Source: HGM13634 sp045537285
GTDB taxonomy: Bacteria; Bacillota; Clostridia; TANB77; CAG-508
Length of the DNA: 20,950 bases
NCBI GenBank assembly: GCA_045537285.1
Contig: JAZSPC010000028.1
Span: forward strand, 1 to 20,950
Direction: 5' to 3'
Positions 13,275 through 20,950 of this stretch are shown in pieces (position 1 is the stretch's first letter; each line of letters begins with the position of its first letter). Below the pieces are notes generated by a model. The model ran no database searches and was not told where the DNA came from. It worked only from the letters and a program-made list of their open reading frames with translations. The position numbers were made by a program, and so were the translations under genes.

Positions 13275-15260
13275 ATGAGAAATATTAGTTTGAAAAGAAG
13301 GATGTTGCTTTGTATGTGGATATCATCTACAATACTATTTTTACTAATAATTAGAGTTGGATATTTGCAATTCCTAAGAGGTGGAGAATTACAAACACTT
13401 GCTTATGAGCAACAAACCTTAGATCGAAAAATAAATCCTAAAAGAGGGACAATTTATGATTCAAATATGAATGAAATTGCAGTGAGTTCAACAGTATATA
13501 CAGTAACTGTAAATCCAACAAATATAAAGAAAGAGAACAGAGAAATGATTGCTAAAAAAATGAGTGAAATATTTGATTTAGATTATGAAACTGTATTTAA
13601 GAAAATAAGTAAAAGAAGTTCAATAGAAACAATTGCAAGAAAAAAAGAAAAAGAAGTTGTAGATAAACTAAGTCAGTGGTTAATAGAAAACAATTTAAGC
13701 CAGGGAATAAATATAGACGAAGATACAAAAAGATATTATCCATATAATGATTTTGCGTCACATATAATAGGTTTTTGCGGTAGTGATAATCAAGGGTTAG
13801 GAGGAATAGAAGCTAAATATGATGATATATTAAATGGAGAAAAAGGAAGGATTACAAAAGTAAAAGATGGCTCCGGAAAAGATATTGCAGGGACTGTGGA
13901 AGAATACACAGATGCCATAGATGGAAACAGTATAGTAATGACTATTGATACAGCAATTCAGTCTATTGTTGAAAAATATTTAGAAAATGCATGTATAGAT
14001 AATAAATGTACAGATGGTGGAAATATAATTGTAATGGAATCATCGACTGGTAATATTTTGGCTATGGCAACATATCCAACATATAATTTGAATGATCCAT
14101 ATACAATAGTGGATGAAGAATTAAATTCAGCTTGGGGAGAACTAGCAAGTGAAAAAAGAAATGAGGCACTACAAGGAATGTGGAGGAATAAGGCAATTGC
14201 AGATACTTATGAGCCAGGTTCAACATTTAAACTTGTTACTTCATCAGCAGCATTAGAAGAAAAAATAACAACAACAGATAAATCCGGAGAATTTAATTGT
14301 GGAGGAAGTATAACAATAGCGGGAACTAGAATAAAATGTTGGAGATATTATAGACCACATGGAAGCCAAAGTTTAAGGCAGGCATTAATGAATTCGTGTA
14401 ATCCAGTATTTATTGGTTTGGGTCAAAGATTAGGTGTTGATACATACTATAATTATCTAAATGCATTTGGATTTTTATCTAAAACAGGAATAGATTTACC
14501 GGGTGAAGCAAAAGGGATTTTTTTGGATAAGTCAAAAGTTGGACCAGTCGAGCTTGCAACAATTTCATTTGGCCAAAGATTTGAGGTAACTCCAATACAA
14601 ATGATAAGTATGGTTTCAACAATAGCAAATGAAGGAAAAAGAATGAAACCAAGATTAGTAAAACAAATTATAGATTCGCAAACAGGTGAAATTACAGATA
14701 TTGAGCCAGAATGTTTAGGCATAGCAATTTCTGCTGAAACAGCAAATTCGGTACTTAGTATGATGGAATCTGTTGTAGCAGAAGGAACTGGAAAAAATGC
14801 ACAAGTAGCAGGGTTTAGGGTTGGAGGAAAAACTGGAACATCAGAAGATGGAGTAAATACAAATAAATATGTTACATCATTTGTGGGAGTAGCGCCAATT
14901 TCAGACCCCCAAGTTACAATTTTAGTAACTTTATATAACCCAACAGGAGAAGGTGGGCACCAAGGAGGTGCTGTTGCCGCACCAGTTGCAGGTCAAGTAT
15001 TAGGAGAAATATTACCATATTTAGAGCTTAAAGAAGATAACGAAAAAACAAAAACAGAAACAACAGTTGTGGCTGTTCCAGATGTTAAATACAAAACATT
15101 AGATGAAGCAGAAAAAGTATTAAAAGAAGTAGGGCTAAAAATAAAATATGAAAGCGGAGAAGAAAAATTAAACAAAAAAGAAAAAATAGTAAAATCACAG
15201 GTGCCAAGTGGAGGAATAAATATAAATTCTGGAAGCACAGTTTTAGTTACTTTGGAATAA
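13275..15260 (+). CDS. spoVD: Class B penicillin-binding protein, SpoVD/PBP2B type, with PASTA domain
   Basis: A transpeptidase that cross-links peptidoglycan with a SEDS partner. Its 661 residues have an N-terminal anchor (about 9-30), a PBP dimerisation domain (to about 220, with RGTIYDSNMNEIAVSS) and a transpeptidase domain. The catalytic motifs are STFK (residues 316-319; S316 is the nucleophile), SCN (374-376) and KTGT (519-522). One PASTA domain closes the protein (about 597-661, VPDVKYKTLDEAEKVLKEVG). In spore formers SpoVD works with SpoVE on the spore cortex; the same architecture is used for septal PBP2B/FtsI. The SpoVE-like gene downstream favours the SpoVD name, but this window cannot decide. 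GGAG lies upstream of the ATG. Confidence 0.9.
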   Translation: MRNISLKRRMLLCMWISSTILFLLIIRVGYLQFLRGGELQTLAYEQQTLDRKINPKRGTIYDSNMNEIAVSSTVYTVTVNPTNIKKENREMIAKKMSEIFDLDYETVFKKISKRSSIETIARKKEKEVVDKLSQWLIENNLSQGINIDEDTKRYYPYNDFASHIIGFCGSDNQGLGGIEAKYDDILNGEKGRITKVKDGSGKDIAGTVEEYTDAIDGNSIVMTIDTAIQSIVEKYLENACIDNKCTDGGNIIVMESSTGNILAMATYPTYNLNDPYTIVDEELNSAWGELASEKRNEALQGMWRNKAIADTYEPGSTFKLVTSSAALEEKITTTDKSGEFNCGGSITIAGTRIKCWRYYRPHGSQSLRQALMNSCNPVFIGLGQRLGVDTYYNYLNAFGFLSKTGIDLPGEAKGIFLDKSKVGPVELATISFGQRFEVTPIQMISMVSTIANEGKRMKPRLVKQIIDSQTGEITDIEPECLGIAISAETANSVLSMMESVVAEGTGKNAQVAGFRVGGKTGTSEDGVNTNKYVTSFVGVAPISDPQVTILVTLYNPTGEGGHQGGAVAAPVAGQVLGEILPYLELKEDNEKTKTETTVVAVPDVKYKTLDEAEKVLKEVGLKIKYESGEEKLNKKEKIVKSQVPSGGININSGSTVLVTLE

Positions 15261-15279
15261 AAATTAATGCACAAAATAC

Positions 15280-15308
15280 TGTACAAACTAAAAATTTAAT
15301 TATATAAT
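15280..15308 (+). promoter_or_regulatory. Candidate sigma-A promoter of murE-mraY-spoVE-murG
   Basis: TGTACA (15280-15285) and a perfect TATAAT (15303-15308) are spaced by 17 bases, 27 bases before murE. No terminator hairpin is seen between spoVD and murE, so read-through is also likely. Confidence 0.5.
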
Positions 15309-15335
15309 AATACTGATTAAAATGGAGGTTTTAAT

Positions 15336-16835
15336 ATGAATTTAAAAAACATACTAATAGGTATTGAAGGGCTAAAAGCCAAGGGAAGTCTAGATTTAGA
15401 CATTTCGAGCATCGAATGTGATTACAGAACAGTAAAAAAGGATAGCTTATTTGTAGCTATAAAAGGTTATGAAACAGATGGACACAAGTTCATAAATCAA
15501 GCAATAGAAAATGGAGCAAAAGCAGTAATTTTTGAAGAAGGAGCGGATTACAAAGAGTTCATAAACAATAAAGCAGTCACATTTATTATGGCTCCAAACA
15601 CAAGACTGGCATTATCTTTATGTTCTTGTAATTTTTATGATAATCCATCTAAAAAGATGAAAGTTATAGGTGTAACAGGAACAAAAGGAAAAACAACTAC
15701 AACTTTTATGATTAAAAAAATATTAGAAAAACAAGGTAAAAAAGTAGGCCTAATTGGTACTATTGCTATATATATAGGAGATAATAAGGTTAAAAATTCA
15801 GAAAGGACCACACCAGAAAGTAATAAACTACAAGAAATACTAAGTAAAATGTATGATTTGGGTGTTGAAGTAGTTGTTATGGAGGTATCTTCTCAAAGTT
15901 TAAAATTAGATAGAGTTGCAGGAACTGAATTCTATGCAGGAATATTTACAAACTTATCAGAAGACCATATAAGTGAAAAAGAACATGAAAATATGCAAGA
16001 ATATTTTGATAGCAAAATGAAACTTTTCGATATGTGTAAATATGCATATATAAATGCAGATAATATTTATACATCAAAGGTTACGGAAGCTATAAAAGAC
16101 AAATGTAAAGTTGAAACATATGGAATAGATAACTATTGTGATTTCTTAGCAAAAGATGTTACAATAACAAATACTTATGCGGATTTTAAAGCAAAATTTG
16201 ATAGGAAAAACGAAAGAGTAAAAGTTTCTATACCAGGGAGATTTAGTGTATATAATGCACTAGCATCAATAAAGGTTGCAAATCTTTTTGGTGTACCAAC
16301 AGAAACAATACAAGAGGCGCTAGCAGATGTTAAAGTTTTAGGAAGAAGCGAACTTGTAGATAATAAATTAGATTTAAAAATAATGATAGATTATGCTCAT
16401 ACACCAGATAGTTTAGAAAACATATTAAAAACAGTAAAACAATATACAGCAGGCAAAGTAATATGCGTATTTGGATGCGGTGGTGATAGAGATAAAACAA
16501 AAAGACCTATAATGGGAGAAATTTCAGGTAGACTAGCAGATTATACAATTATAACATCAGATAATCCAAGAACTGAGGTTCCAGAAGAAATAATTAGTGA
16601 AATAGAAGTTGGAACCAAGAAAACAAAAGGAAATTATGAATGTATTACAGATAGAAGAGAAGCTATGAAAAAAGCAATTTCTATGGAAGGTAAAAATGAT
16701 ATAGTTATAATTGCTGGAAAAGGTCATGAAATGTATCAAGAGGTTAATAAAGAGAAACTACCTTTTGATGAAAGAGAAATTATAAAAGAAATTACCCAAG
16801 AAATTTCAAAAGAGCCCAAAAAGAAGAAAAAATAA
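15336..16835 (+). CDS. murE: UDP-MurNAc-L-Ala-D-Glu:meso-diaminopimelate ligase MurE
   Basis: MurE adds the third amino acid to the peptidoglycan precursor in the cytoplasm. The 499-residue protein has the N-terminal UDP-binding domain (DYRTVKKDSLFVAIKGYETDGH), the central ATPase with P-loop GVTGTKGKTTTT (residues 112-123), and the C-terminal Mur ligase domain. DNPR at residues 409-412 is the motif associated with meso-Dap selection; lysine-adding enzymes differ there. Other signs are VMEVSSQSL, FTNLSEDHI and MIDYAHTPDSLE. The terminal lysine string (KEPKKKKK) is an unusual basic tail. GGAGG lies upstream of the ATG. murF normally follows murE, but mraY comes 19 bases later instead. Confidence 0.96.
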   Translation: MNLKNILIGIEGLKAKGSLDLDISSIECDYRTVKKDSLFVAIKGYETDGHKFINQAIENGAKAVIFEEGADYKEFINNKAVTFIMAPNTRLALSLCSCNFYDNPSKKMKVIGVTGTKGKTTTTFMIKKILEKQGKKVGLIGTIAIYIGDNKVKNSERTTPESNKLQEILSKMYDLGVEVVVMEVSSQSLKLDRVAGTEFYAGIFTNLSEDHISEKEHENMQEYFDSKMKLFDMCKYAYINADNIYTSKVTEAIKDKCKVETYGIDNYCDFLAKDVTITNTYADFKAKFDRKNERVKVSIPGRFSVYNALASIKVANLFGVPTETIQEALADVKVLGRSELVDNKLDLKIMIDYAHTPDSLENILKTVKQYTAGKVICVFGCGGDRDKTKRPIMGEISGRLADYTIITSDNPRTEVPEEIISEIEVGTKKTKGNYECITDRREAMKKAISMEGKNDIVIIAGKGHEMYQEVNKEKLPFDEREIIKEITQEISKEPKKKKK

Positions 16836-16854
16836 TTAAACGAAAGGGAAAAAT

Positions 16855-17823
16855 ATGAGTTATCAAATAAAAATATTACTATTATCATTTTTAGTTTCAA
16901 CAGTTGTATCATTAATAGCAATACCAATATTAAGAAGATTAAAAGTAGGACAAATAGAAAGAAGTGATGGTCCACAAAGCCACCTAAAAAAACAAGGAAC
17001 ACCTACAATGGGTGGAATAATAATGATTATATCAATAGCTATTTTAACAGTTATAATGTATATTATTCATGTTAAAGCAGAGTCTGATATGATCCATAAA
17101 CTCATACCATTAGTTTTAGTGTCATTAGGTTTTGGAGTAGTAGGACTTGTAGACGATTTTAAAAAGCTAGTATTGAAAAATACAGATGGCTTAAAACCTA
17201 TGTATAAAATGATAGGATTACTTATAATATCAGTTACATTTGCTATATATTTATTAGGTTTAGGAACAGAAACTCTAATACCAATATTTAAAACATACAT
17301 AACAATGCCAGCACTTGTTTTTGTACCATTTGTAATATTTATAATGCTTGGAACAACAAATGCAATAAACTTAACTGACGGAATAGATGGCTTGGCTACA
17401 AGTGTTACAACAATAATCATAGCATGTTTAACAGTTATAGGAATTACAAGTGGAGTAAAAGAGGTTGTTGTTTTAGGAAGTATTGTATGTGGTGTGAATT
17501 TAGGCTTTTTATTATTTAATATGCATCCAGCAAAAGTTTTTATGGGGGATACAGGTTCACTTCTTTTAGGTGGAGTTGTAGTAAGTATGGCTTTATACTT
17601 AAAGATGCCATTAATATTAATAGTAATAGCACTTATTCCAGTTATAGAAACAATATCTGTAATTTTACAAGTGGCATATTTCAAGAAAACTGGAAAAAGA
17701 ATATTTAAAATGGCACCATTACATCACCATTTTGAATTAAGTGGTTGGAAGGAAAATAAAGTAGTTACAATATTTAGCTTAATTACTTTAATCTTATGCG
17801 TTATCGGTATAAATCTGATTTAA
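16855..17823 (+). CDS. mraY: Phospho-MurNAc-pentapeptide translocase MraY
   Basis: MraY transfers phospho-MurNAc-pentapeptide from UDP to undecaprenyl phosphate, making lipid I at the membrane. The 322-residue protein has about ten hydrophobic helices. Family motifs are all visible: GPQSHLKKQGTPTMGG (residues 39-54), the Asp pair D100-D101 (GLVDDFKK), NLTDGIDGL (172-180), FMGDTGSLLLGG with D232, and the histidine cluster H290-H292 (PLHHHFELSGW). An AAAGGG ribosome site precedes the ATG. The gene lies between murE and spoVE in one operon. Confidence 0.97.
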   Translation: MSYQIKILLLSFLVSTVVSLIAIPILRRLKVGQIERSDGPQSHLKKQGTPTMGGIIMIISIAILTVIMYIIHVKAESDMIHKLIPLVLVSLGFGVVGLVDDFKKLVLKNTDGLKPMYKMIGLLIISVTFAIYLLGLGTETLIPIFKTYITMPALVFVPFVIFIMLGTTNAINLTDGIDGLATSVTTIIIACLTVIGITSGVKEVVVLGSIVCGVNLGFLLFNMHPAKVFMGDTGSLLLGGVVVSMALYLKMPLILIVIALIPVIETISVILQVAYFKKTGKRIFKMAPLHHHFELSGWKENKVVTIFSLITLILCVIGINLI

Positions 17824-17849
17824 AATTATGAAGGGAAAAATTTTAGATA

Positions 17850-18986
17850 ATGAAAAATATAAGTAAAGGTTTTTCAAAAGAACCAGTAGATTTTGTTTTG
17901 CTAGCGATAGTTTTAATAATGTTGGCAGCTGGTATAATAATGGTTATGTCAGCAAGTGCACCAACGTCACTCGCTAAAACAGGAAATAGCTATAAATATG
18001 TAAAAACACAGGCTTTTAGTGCTGGTTTAGGTATAATAGCTATGCTGGTTATTTCTAACATAGATTATAAAATATATAAAAAATTTGATAGACTTATTTA
18101 CATAGTGGTTTTAATTCTACTTGCATCTGTTGCACTAGTTGGAGCAGAGGAAGGTGGAGCAAAACGTTGGATAGATTTAGGGTTTATAAATTTCCAACCA
18201 TCAGAAGTCGCTAAAATTGGTTTAATAATATTTTATGCATCTTTATTAACTAAAAACAAAGAAAGAATTGGTGAGATGTGGGGTGGATTTTTCTATCCAT
18301 TAATGTATTTATTACCAGTTATAGCAATATTAGTTGGAGTTCAAAACCATTTAAGTGCCACGATATTAATTGTTATGATTGTATCAATAATGATGCTTAT
18401 GGCAGGAAGTAAATTAAGATATTTTCTATCATTTGGTTCAGCAGGTATTGCTGCTGGTGCAGGAGCATTATTTGCATATGCAAAATTAACAGGAAAAGGA
18501 ATGTTTAGAATAACAAGATTAATAACATTCTTAGACCCATTTGCAGATACACTTGGAGATGGATGGCAAGTTGTACAAAGTTTATATGCCATAGGTTCAG
18601 GTGGTCTATTTGGAGTTGGACTTGGAAATAGTACTCAAAAATATGCATATATACCAGAAGCGCACAATGACTTTATTTTTTCAATAATTGCAGAAGAATT
18701 AGGATTTCTAGGGTGCACATTTGTAATTGTATTATTTGCTCTATTTATATGGAGAGGCATAATAATTGCAATGAAAGCACCAGATATGTTTGGAAGCTTA
18801 ATAGCAGTTGGAATAACAAGTATGGTAGGTTTACAAGCAATAATAAATATAGCAGTTGTTACATCATCAATGCCAAACACAGGTATGCCACTACCATTTT
18901 TCAGTTATGGTGGAACATCATTATTAATTTTATTAGCATCAGTAGGTGTATTACTAAATATTTCAAGAGCTTCAAAAACTAAATAA
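17850..18986 (+). CDS. spoVE: SEDS-family glycan polymerase, SpoVE/FtsW type
   Basis: A polytopic SEDS protein that polymerises lipid II into glycan strands together with a class B PBP, here most likely SpoVD encoded upstream. The 378 residues contain about ten helices. The family words are RWIDLGFINFQPSEVAKIGL (QPSE at 116-119), the extracytoplasmic YIPEAHNDFIF with conserved D274, and the terminal MPLPFFSYGGTSLL block. SpoVE and FtsW are hard to separate by eye; RodA is less likely given the mraY-murG context. The AAGGGA site is about 12 bases from the ATG, somewhat far. No other start gives the family N terminus. Confidence 0.92.
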   Translation: MKNISKGFSKEPVDFVLLAIVLIMLAAGIIMVMSASAPTSLAKTGNSYKYVKTQAFSAGLGIIAMLVISNIDYKIYKKFDRLIYIVVLILLASVALVGAEEGGAKRWIDLGFINFQPSEVAKIGLIIFYASLLTKNKERIGEMWGGFFYPLMYLLPVIAILVGVQNHLSATILIVMIVSIMMLMAGSKLRYFLSFGSAGIAAGAGALFAYAKLTGKGMFRITRLITFLDPFADTLGDGWQVVQSLYAIGSGGLFGVGLGNSTQKYAYIPEAHNDFIFSIIAEELGFLGCTFVIVLFALFIWRGIIIAMKAPDMFGSLIAVGITSMVGLQAIINIAVVTSSMPNTGMPLPFFSYGGTSLLILLASVGVLLNISRASKTK

Positions 18987-19004
18987 TATAGAAAGGAAAA
19001 CATT

Positions 19005-20117
19005 ATGAGAGTTATAATAGCAGCAGCGGGTACAGCTGGCCATATAAACCCAGGTTTATCAATAGCAAATAAAATAAAAGAAGAAGAGCCGAACTCTGAA
19101 ATTATATTCATAGGAACAGATAGAGGTCTAGAAAAAGACTTGGTTCCAAGAGCAGGTTATGAACTAAAAACTATTGATGCTTATGGGTTAAATTTTAAAA
19201 GACCAGATAGATTATTAAAAACTTTAAAAGGATTTATTAAAGCTAAGAAAATAATAAAAGAATTTAAACCAGATGTAGTAATTGGAACAGGTGGGTATAT
19301 TTGTGGAGCAGTTATAACAGAAGCCAGTAAATTAAGAATACCAACATTGTTACACGAAAGTAATGCGTTTCCGGGTAAAGCTGTAAAAATGTTAGCAAAA
19401 AGAACAGATTGTATTTTGGTAGGATTTAATGAGACAAAAGAAAGATTAAACAATGCTAAGAATGTAGTTGTTACAGGTAATCCAACAAAAATAAAAGATT
19501 TAAATTTAAGCAAAGCTAAAAAAGAAAAAATAATAAAAGACTTAGGTCTAGATTCTACTAAACCAATATTATTAGTCTTTGGTGGAAGCCAAGGTGCAAG
19601 AGCTATAAATAATGCTATTATAAAAATAGTAAAATCAAAAGCAAATAAAGAATATCAAATAATTTGGGCGCCGGGACCAGTTCAATATCATGTTATTAAA
19701 GAAGAACTTAGCAATAATAGTATAGATATAGAAAATATTGAAAATATAAAAGTATTTCCATATATATATAATATGGAAGAAATAATGAATATATCTGATT
19801 TATTAATATGTAGAAGTGGAGCTATGACTGTAAATGAAGTATCTATTGTAGGAAAACCTGCAATATTTATACCACTTCCAGGAGTATCACAAAACCATCA
19901 AGAATATAATGCAAAAGTATTAGAAAAAATATGTGCAGCCAAAATTGTACATAATGAAGATTTAGAAACAATAGATTTAAATAAATATGTTGAAGAATTA
20001 ATATATAATCAGGAATTATTAAAACAAATGGGAAAAAAAGCAAAAACTGTTGCAAATTATAATGTTATAGAAACAATATATAAAGAAATAAAAGAAACAA
20101 TATTACATAAATGTTAA
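19005..20117 (+). CDS. murG: Lipid II synthase MurG (GlcNAc transferase)
   Basis: MurG adds GlcNAc from UDP-GlcNAc to lipid I at the inner face of the membrane. The 370 residues form a GT-B fold with the N-terminal phosphate-binding motif GTAGHINP (residues 9-16), a common clostridial variant of the usual GGTGGHxxP. Other motifs are PDVVIGTGGYICG, LLHESNAFPGKA, the C-domain VFGGSQGARAIN, and the UDP-binding ICRSGAMTVNE, followed by FIPLPGVSQNHQEYNA. AAAGGA precedes the ATG. It is the last gene of the operon and a terminator follows. divIB/ftsQ or murA/murB do not follow as they often do in related genomes. Confidence 0.96.
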   Translation: MRVIIAAAGTAGHINPGLSIANKIKEEEPNSEIIFIGTDRGLEKDLVPRAGYELKTIDAYGLNFKRPDRLLKTLKGFIKAKKIIKEFKPDVVIGTGGYICGAVITEASKLRIPTLLHESNAFPGKAVKMLAKRTDCILVGFNETKERLNNAKNVVVTGNPTKIKDLNLSKAKKEKIIKDLGLDSTKPILLVFGGSQGARAINNAIIKIVKSKANKEYQIIWAPGPVQYHVIKEELSNNSIDIENIENIKVFPYIYNMEEIMNISDLLICRSGAMTVNEVSIVGKPAIFIPLPGVSQNHQEYNAKVLEKICAAKIVHNEDLETIDLNKYVEELIYNQELLKQMGKKAKTVANYNVIETIYKEIKETILHKC

Positions 20118-20147
20118 TGAAACCTTAAAAGTATATTACAAAGTATA

Positions 20148-20180
20148 AGAAAGTGATAGAAAAAAGTCGCTTTCTTTTTC
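20148..20180 (+). terminator. Terminator after murG
   Basis: AGAAAGTGA (20148-20156) pairs with TCGCTTTCT (20167-20175), including one G-U pair, with an A-rich 10-base loop and TTTT after it. Confidence 0.8.
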
Positions 20181-20193
20181 TATGTGTAGCAAA

Positions 20194-20201
20194 TTGTCGA
20201 A
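20194..20201 (+). promoter_or_regulatory. Possible Spo0A box upstream of the DUF6514 gene
   Basis: TTGTCGAA fits the Spo0A binding consensus (TGNCGAA core). It lies 30-60 bases before the candidate promoter. A single short match is weak evidence. Confidence 0.3.
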
Positions 20202-20229
20202 TACTGTTATTTGTTGCGATGAAAAGTGG

Positions 20230-20258
20230 TTGAAAGAAATGGAAATTAGAGTTATATT
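20230..20258 (+). promoter_or_regulatory. Candidate sigma-A promoter of the DUF6514 gene
   Basis: TTGAAA (20230-20235) and TATATT (20253-20258) are spaced by 17 bases, 38 bases upstream of the short ORF at 20296. Confidence 0.5.
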
Positions 20259-20295
20259 TGAAAGGCACTGTAAATTTTAAAAGGGAGAGGAGCAA

Positions 20296-20385
20296 ATGAA
20301 ATATTTCTTTCGGTTGTACTTTTATGAATCGAGAAGAACTACAAAATATAGGTGTAAAATATCCAATAAAATTAGAATATTATAA
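20296..20385 (+). other. Upstream ORF (29 codons) overlapping the DUF6514 start out of frame
   Basis: An ATG at 20296 follows an excellent AGGGAGAGGAG ribosome site and starts a 29-codon frame (MKYFFRLYFYESRR at its start), ending at TAA 20383-20385. It overlaps the first 62 bases of the DUF6514 ORF in another frame. It may be a leader ORF that couples translation, or it may mark an indel that separated the true start from the main frame. The peptide is basic and aromatic and matches no family that I know. Confidence 0.45.
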
Positions 20386-20614
20386 AACACAAACTAATGA
20401 AGAAAATGTTAAGAATGTAAACGATATAAAATATGGAATAGAAGTAATAAAAACATCATATATAGAAGAAAAAGTAGATGTAGAGAAAACTTGTATTCCA
20501 GAAATTATAAAAGATGAAGCAAAAGTAGAAAATATATTAAACATTTTAAAAGAGCACAAAGTAACACCAATTTCAGCTGGGTACATAATTGAAGATTTAT
20601 TAAAAGAAGCATAA
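20324..20614 (+). CDS. DUF6514-like small protein
   Basis: A 96-residue soluble, acidic protein. The pattern IKLEYYKTQTNEENV (residues 15-29), the word IKYGIEVIKTSY (residues 35-46), and the C-terminal VENILNILKEHKVTPISAGYIIEDLL resemble the DUF6514 family of Clostridia, whose function is unknown to me. This is recognition by pattern only. The listed ATG has no ribosome site directly upstream. The strong site lies 28 bases further up, serving the overlapping short ORF, and an in-frame TGA at 20297 blocks extension of this frame. It has its own promoter region and terminator. The upstream Spo0A-like box would fit a sporulation link, as an inference. Confidence 0.7.
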   Translation: MNREELQNIGVKYPIKLEYYKTQTNEENVKNVNDIKYGIEVIKTSYIEEKVDVEKTCIPEIIKDEAKVENILNILKEHKVTPISAGYIIEDLLKEA

Positions 20615-20622
20615 TAAAAGAT

Positions 20623-20652
20623 AAAAGAGTAGAACAAAATCTACTCTTTTCA
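20623..20652 (+). terminator. Terminator after the DUF6514 gene
   Basis: AAAAGAGTAGA pairs perfectly with TCTACTCTTTT around a 6-base loop. The T-run is short. Confidence 0.88.
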
Positions 20653-20683
20653 CATAACCAATGGAATTTTAAATAAAAATACA

Positions 20684-20712
20684 TTGACAAAAGAAGAGAC
20701 TATTTATATAAT
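20684..20712 (+). promoter_or_regulatory. Consensus sigma-A promoter of the CA-repeat micro-gene
   Basis: TTGACA (20684-20689), 17 bases, TATAAT (20707-20712): both boxes are perfect, the strongest promoter in the window. Confidence 0.88.
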
Positions 20713-20752
20713 ACTTACATAAAATAAAAACAAAAGAAAAGAGGAAATAAAA

Positions 20753-20815
<63 letters not shown>

Positions 20816-20831
20816 TAAATAAAAAAGAAGC

Positions 20832-20848
20832 AAGCATAGAATATGCTT
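20832..20848 (+). other. Short stem-loop between the CA tract and the terminator
   Basis: AAGCATA pairs perfectly with TATGCTT across a GAA loop. It could be an attenuator element or a chance palindrome within coding sequence. Confidence 0.4.
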
Positions 20849-20864
20849 TATTAAATATACGAAT

Positions 20865-20897
20865 AAAAGATAGGTAAAATATTTACCTGTCTTTTTT
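20865..20897 (+). terminator. Terminator of the CA-repeat micro-gene
   Basis: AAAAGATAGGTAAA pairs with TTTACCTGTCTTTT (one G-U) around a 3-base loop, followed by TT and then GCG. The stop codon of the open frame lies inside the left arm. The 53 bases after it to the window end show nothing further that I can support. Confidence 0.88.
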
Positions 20898-20950
20898 GCG
20901 TTTAAAAATAAATTAGTTATTAATGTTAAAGATGTTAAATCCATTCTAAT

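Noticed and set aside
17067..17684. A 205-codon minus-strand frame inside mraY
   Set aside because: It lies wholly within the clear mraY coding sequence and its composition is that of an antisense frame.
20225..20245. TGG words upstream of DUF6514 resembling the MraZ repeats
   Set aside because: The spacing is 13 and not 10 bases and there are only two words, so no MraZ operator is claimed.

Overview
The window is AT-rich DNA (roughly 30% G+C by eye) from a low-G+C Bacillota, most probably a Clostridia-type anaerobe. This rests on gene content and order: rpoA-rplQ, ruvA, a split dcw cluster with SpoVD/SpoVE-type proteins, CdaA-type diadenylate cyclase and DUF6514. Shine-Dalgarno sites are strong, and short hairpin terminators with T-runs close most units. 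The MurE has the DNPR motif expected for meso-diaminopimelate peptidoglycan. I see no tRNA, rRNA, CRISPR array, transposase or prophage gene.

Layout. 1-1546: end of a ribosomal-protein/RNA polymerase operon (rpoA, an enlarged rplQ). 1550-2670 (minus): a small XRE regulator and a membrane-anchored J-domain protein. 2739-4697: ruvA and rarA, DNA repair. 4735-5657: two half-size TSUP transporter subunits and a Met-rich micro-protein. 5663-6184 (minus): a Cys-rich protein with a carboxypeptidase-regulatory-like domain. 6270-8184: a tiny membrane protein, cdaA and truA. 8191-8718 (minus): an unrecognised anchored protein. 8782-10046: fucO-type lactaldehyde reductase. 10102-20180: cell-wall and division genes in three or four units: mraZ-rsmH-ftsL, then a histidine phosphatase with its own promoter, then spoVD, then murE-mraY-spoVE-murG. 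murF, murD and ftsQ are not in this cluster. 20194-20950: two small sporadic genes, a DUF6514 protein and a micro-gene carrying a CA dinucleotide repeat.

How it works together. The dcw section supplies the lipid-II pathway steps MurE (adds meso-Dap), MraY (lipid I) and MurG (lipid II), and a SEDS polymerase/class B PBP pair (SpoVE/SpoVD) that uses lipid II. MraZ probably represses the front of the cluster through three 10-bp repeats beside its promoter. c-di-AMP from CdaA is a known regulator of osmolyte and wall homeostasis.

Most unusual points. (1) A perfect (CA)14 tract lies inside a short ORF that has a consensus promoter, ribosome binding site and terminator. As written the ORF stops after 20 codons; loss of one CA unit would open a 40-codon frame, which is the design of a phase-variable contingency locus (a His/Thr leader peptide is the alternative). 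(2) The 329-base gap between mraZ and rsmH holds at least five inverted repeats, two of them GC-rich, and a 16-base exact repeat. It looks like a duplicated structured RNA leader. (3) Ribosomal protein L17 carries about 50 extra residues.
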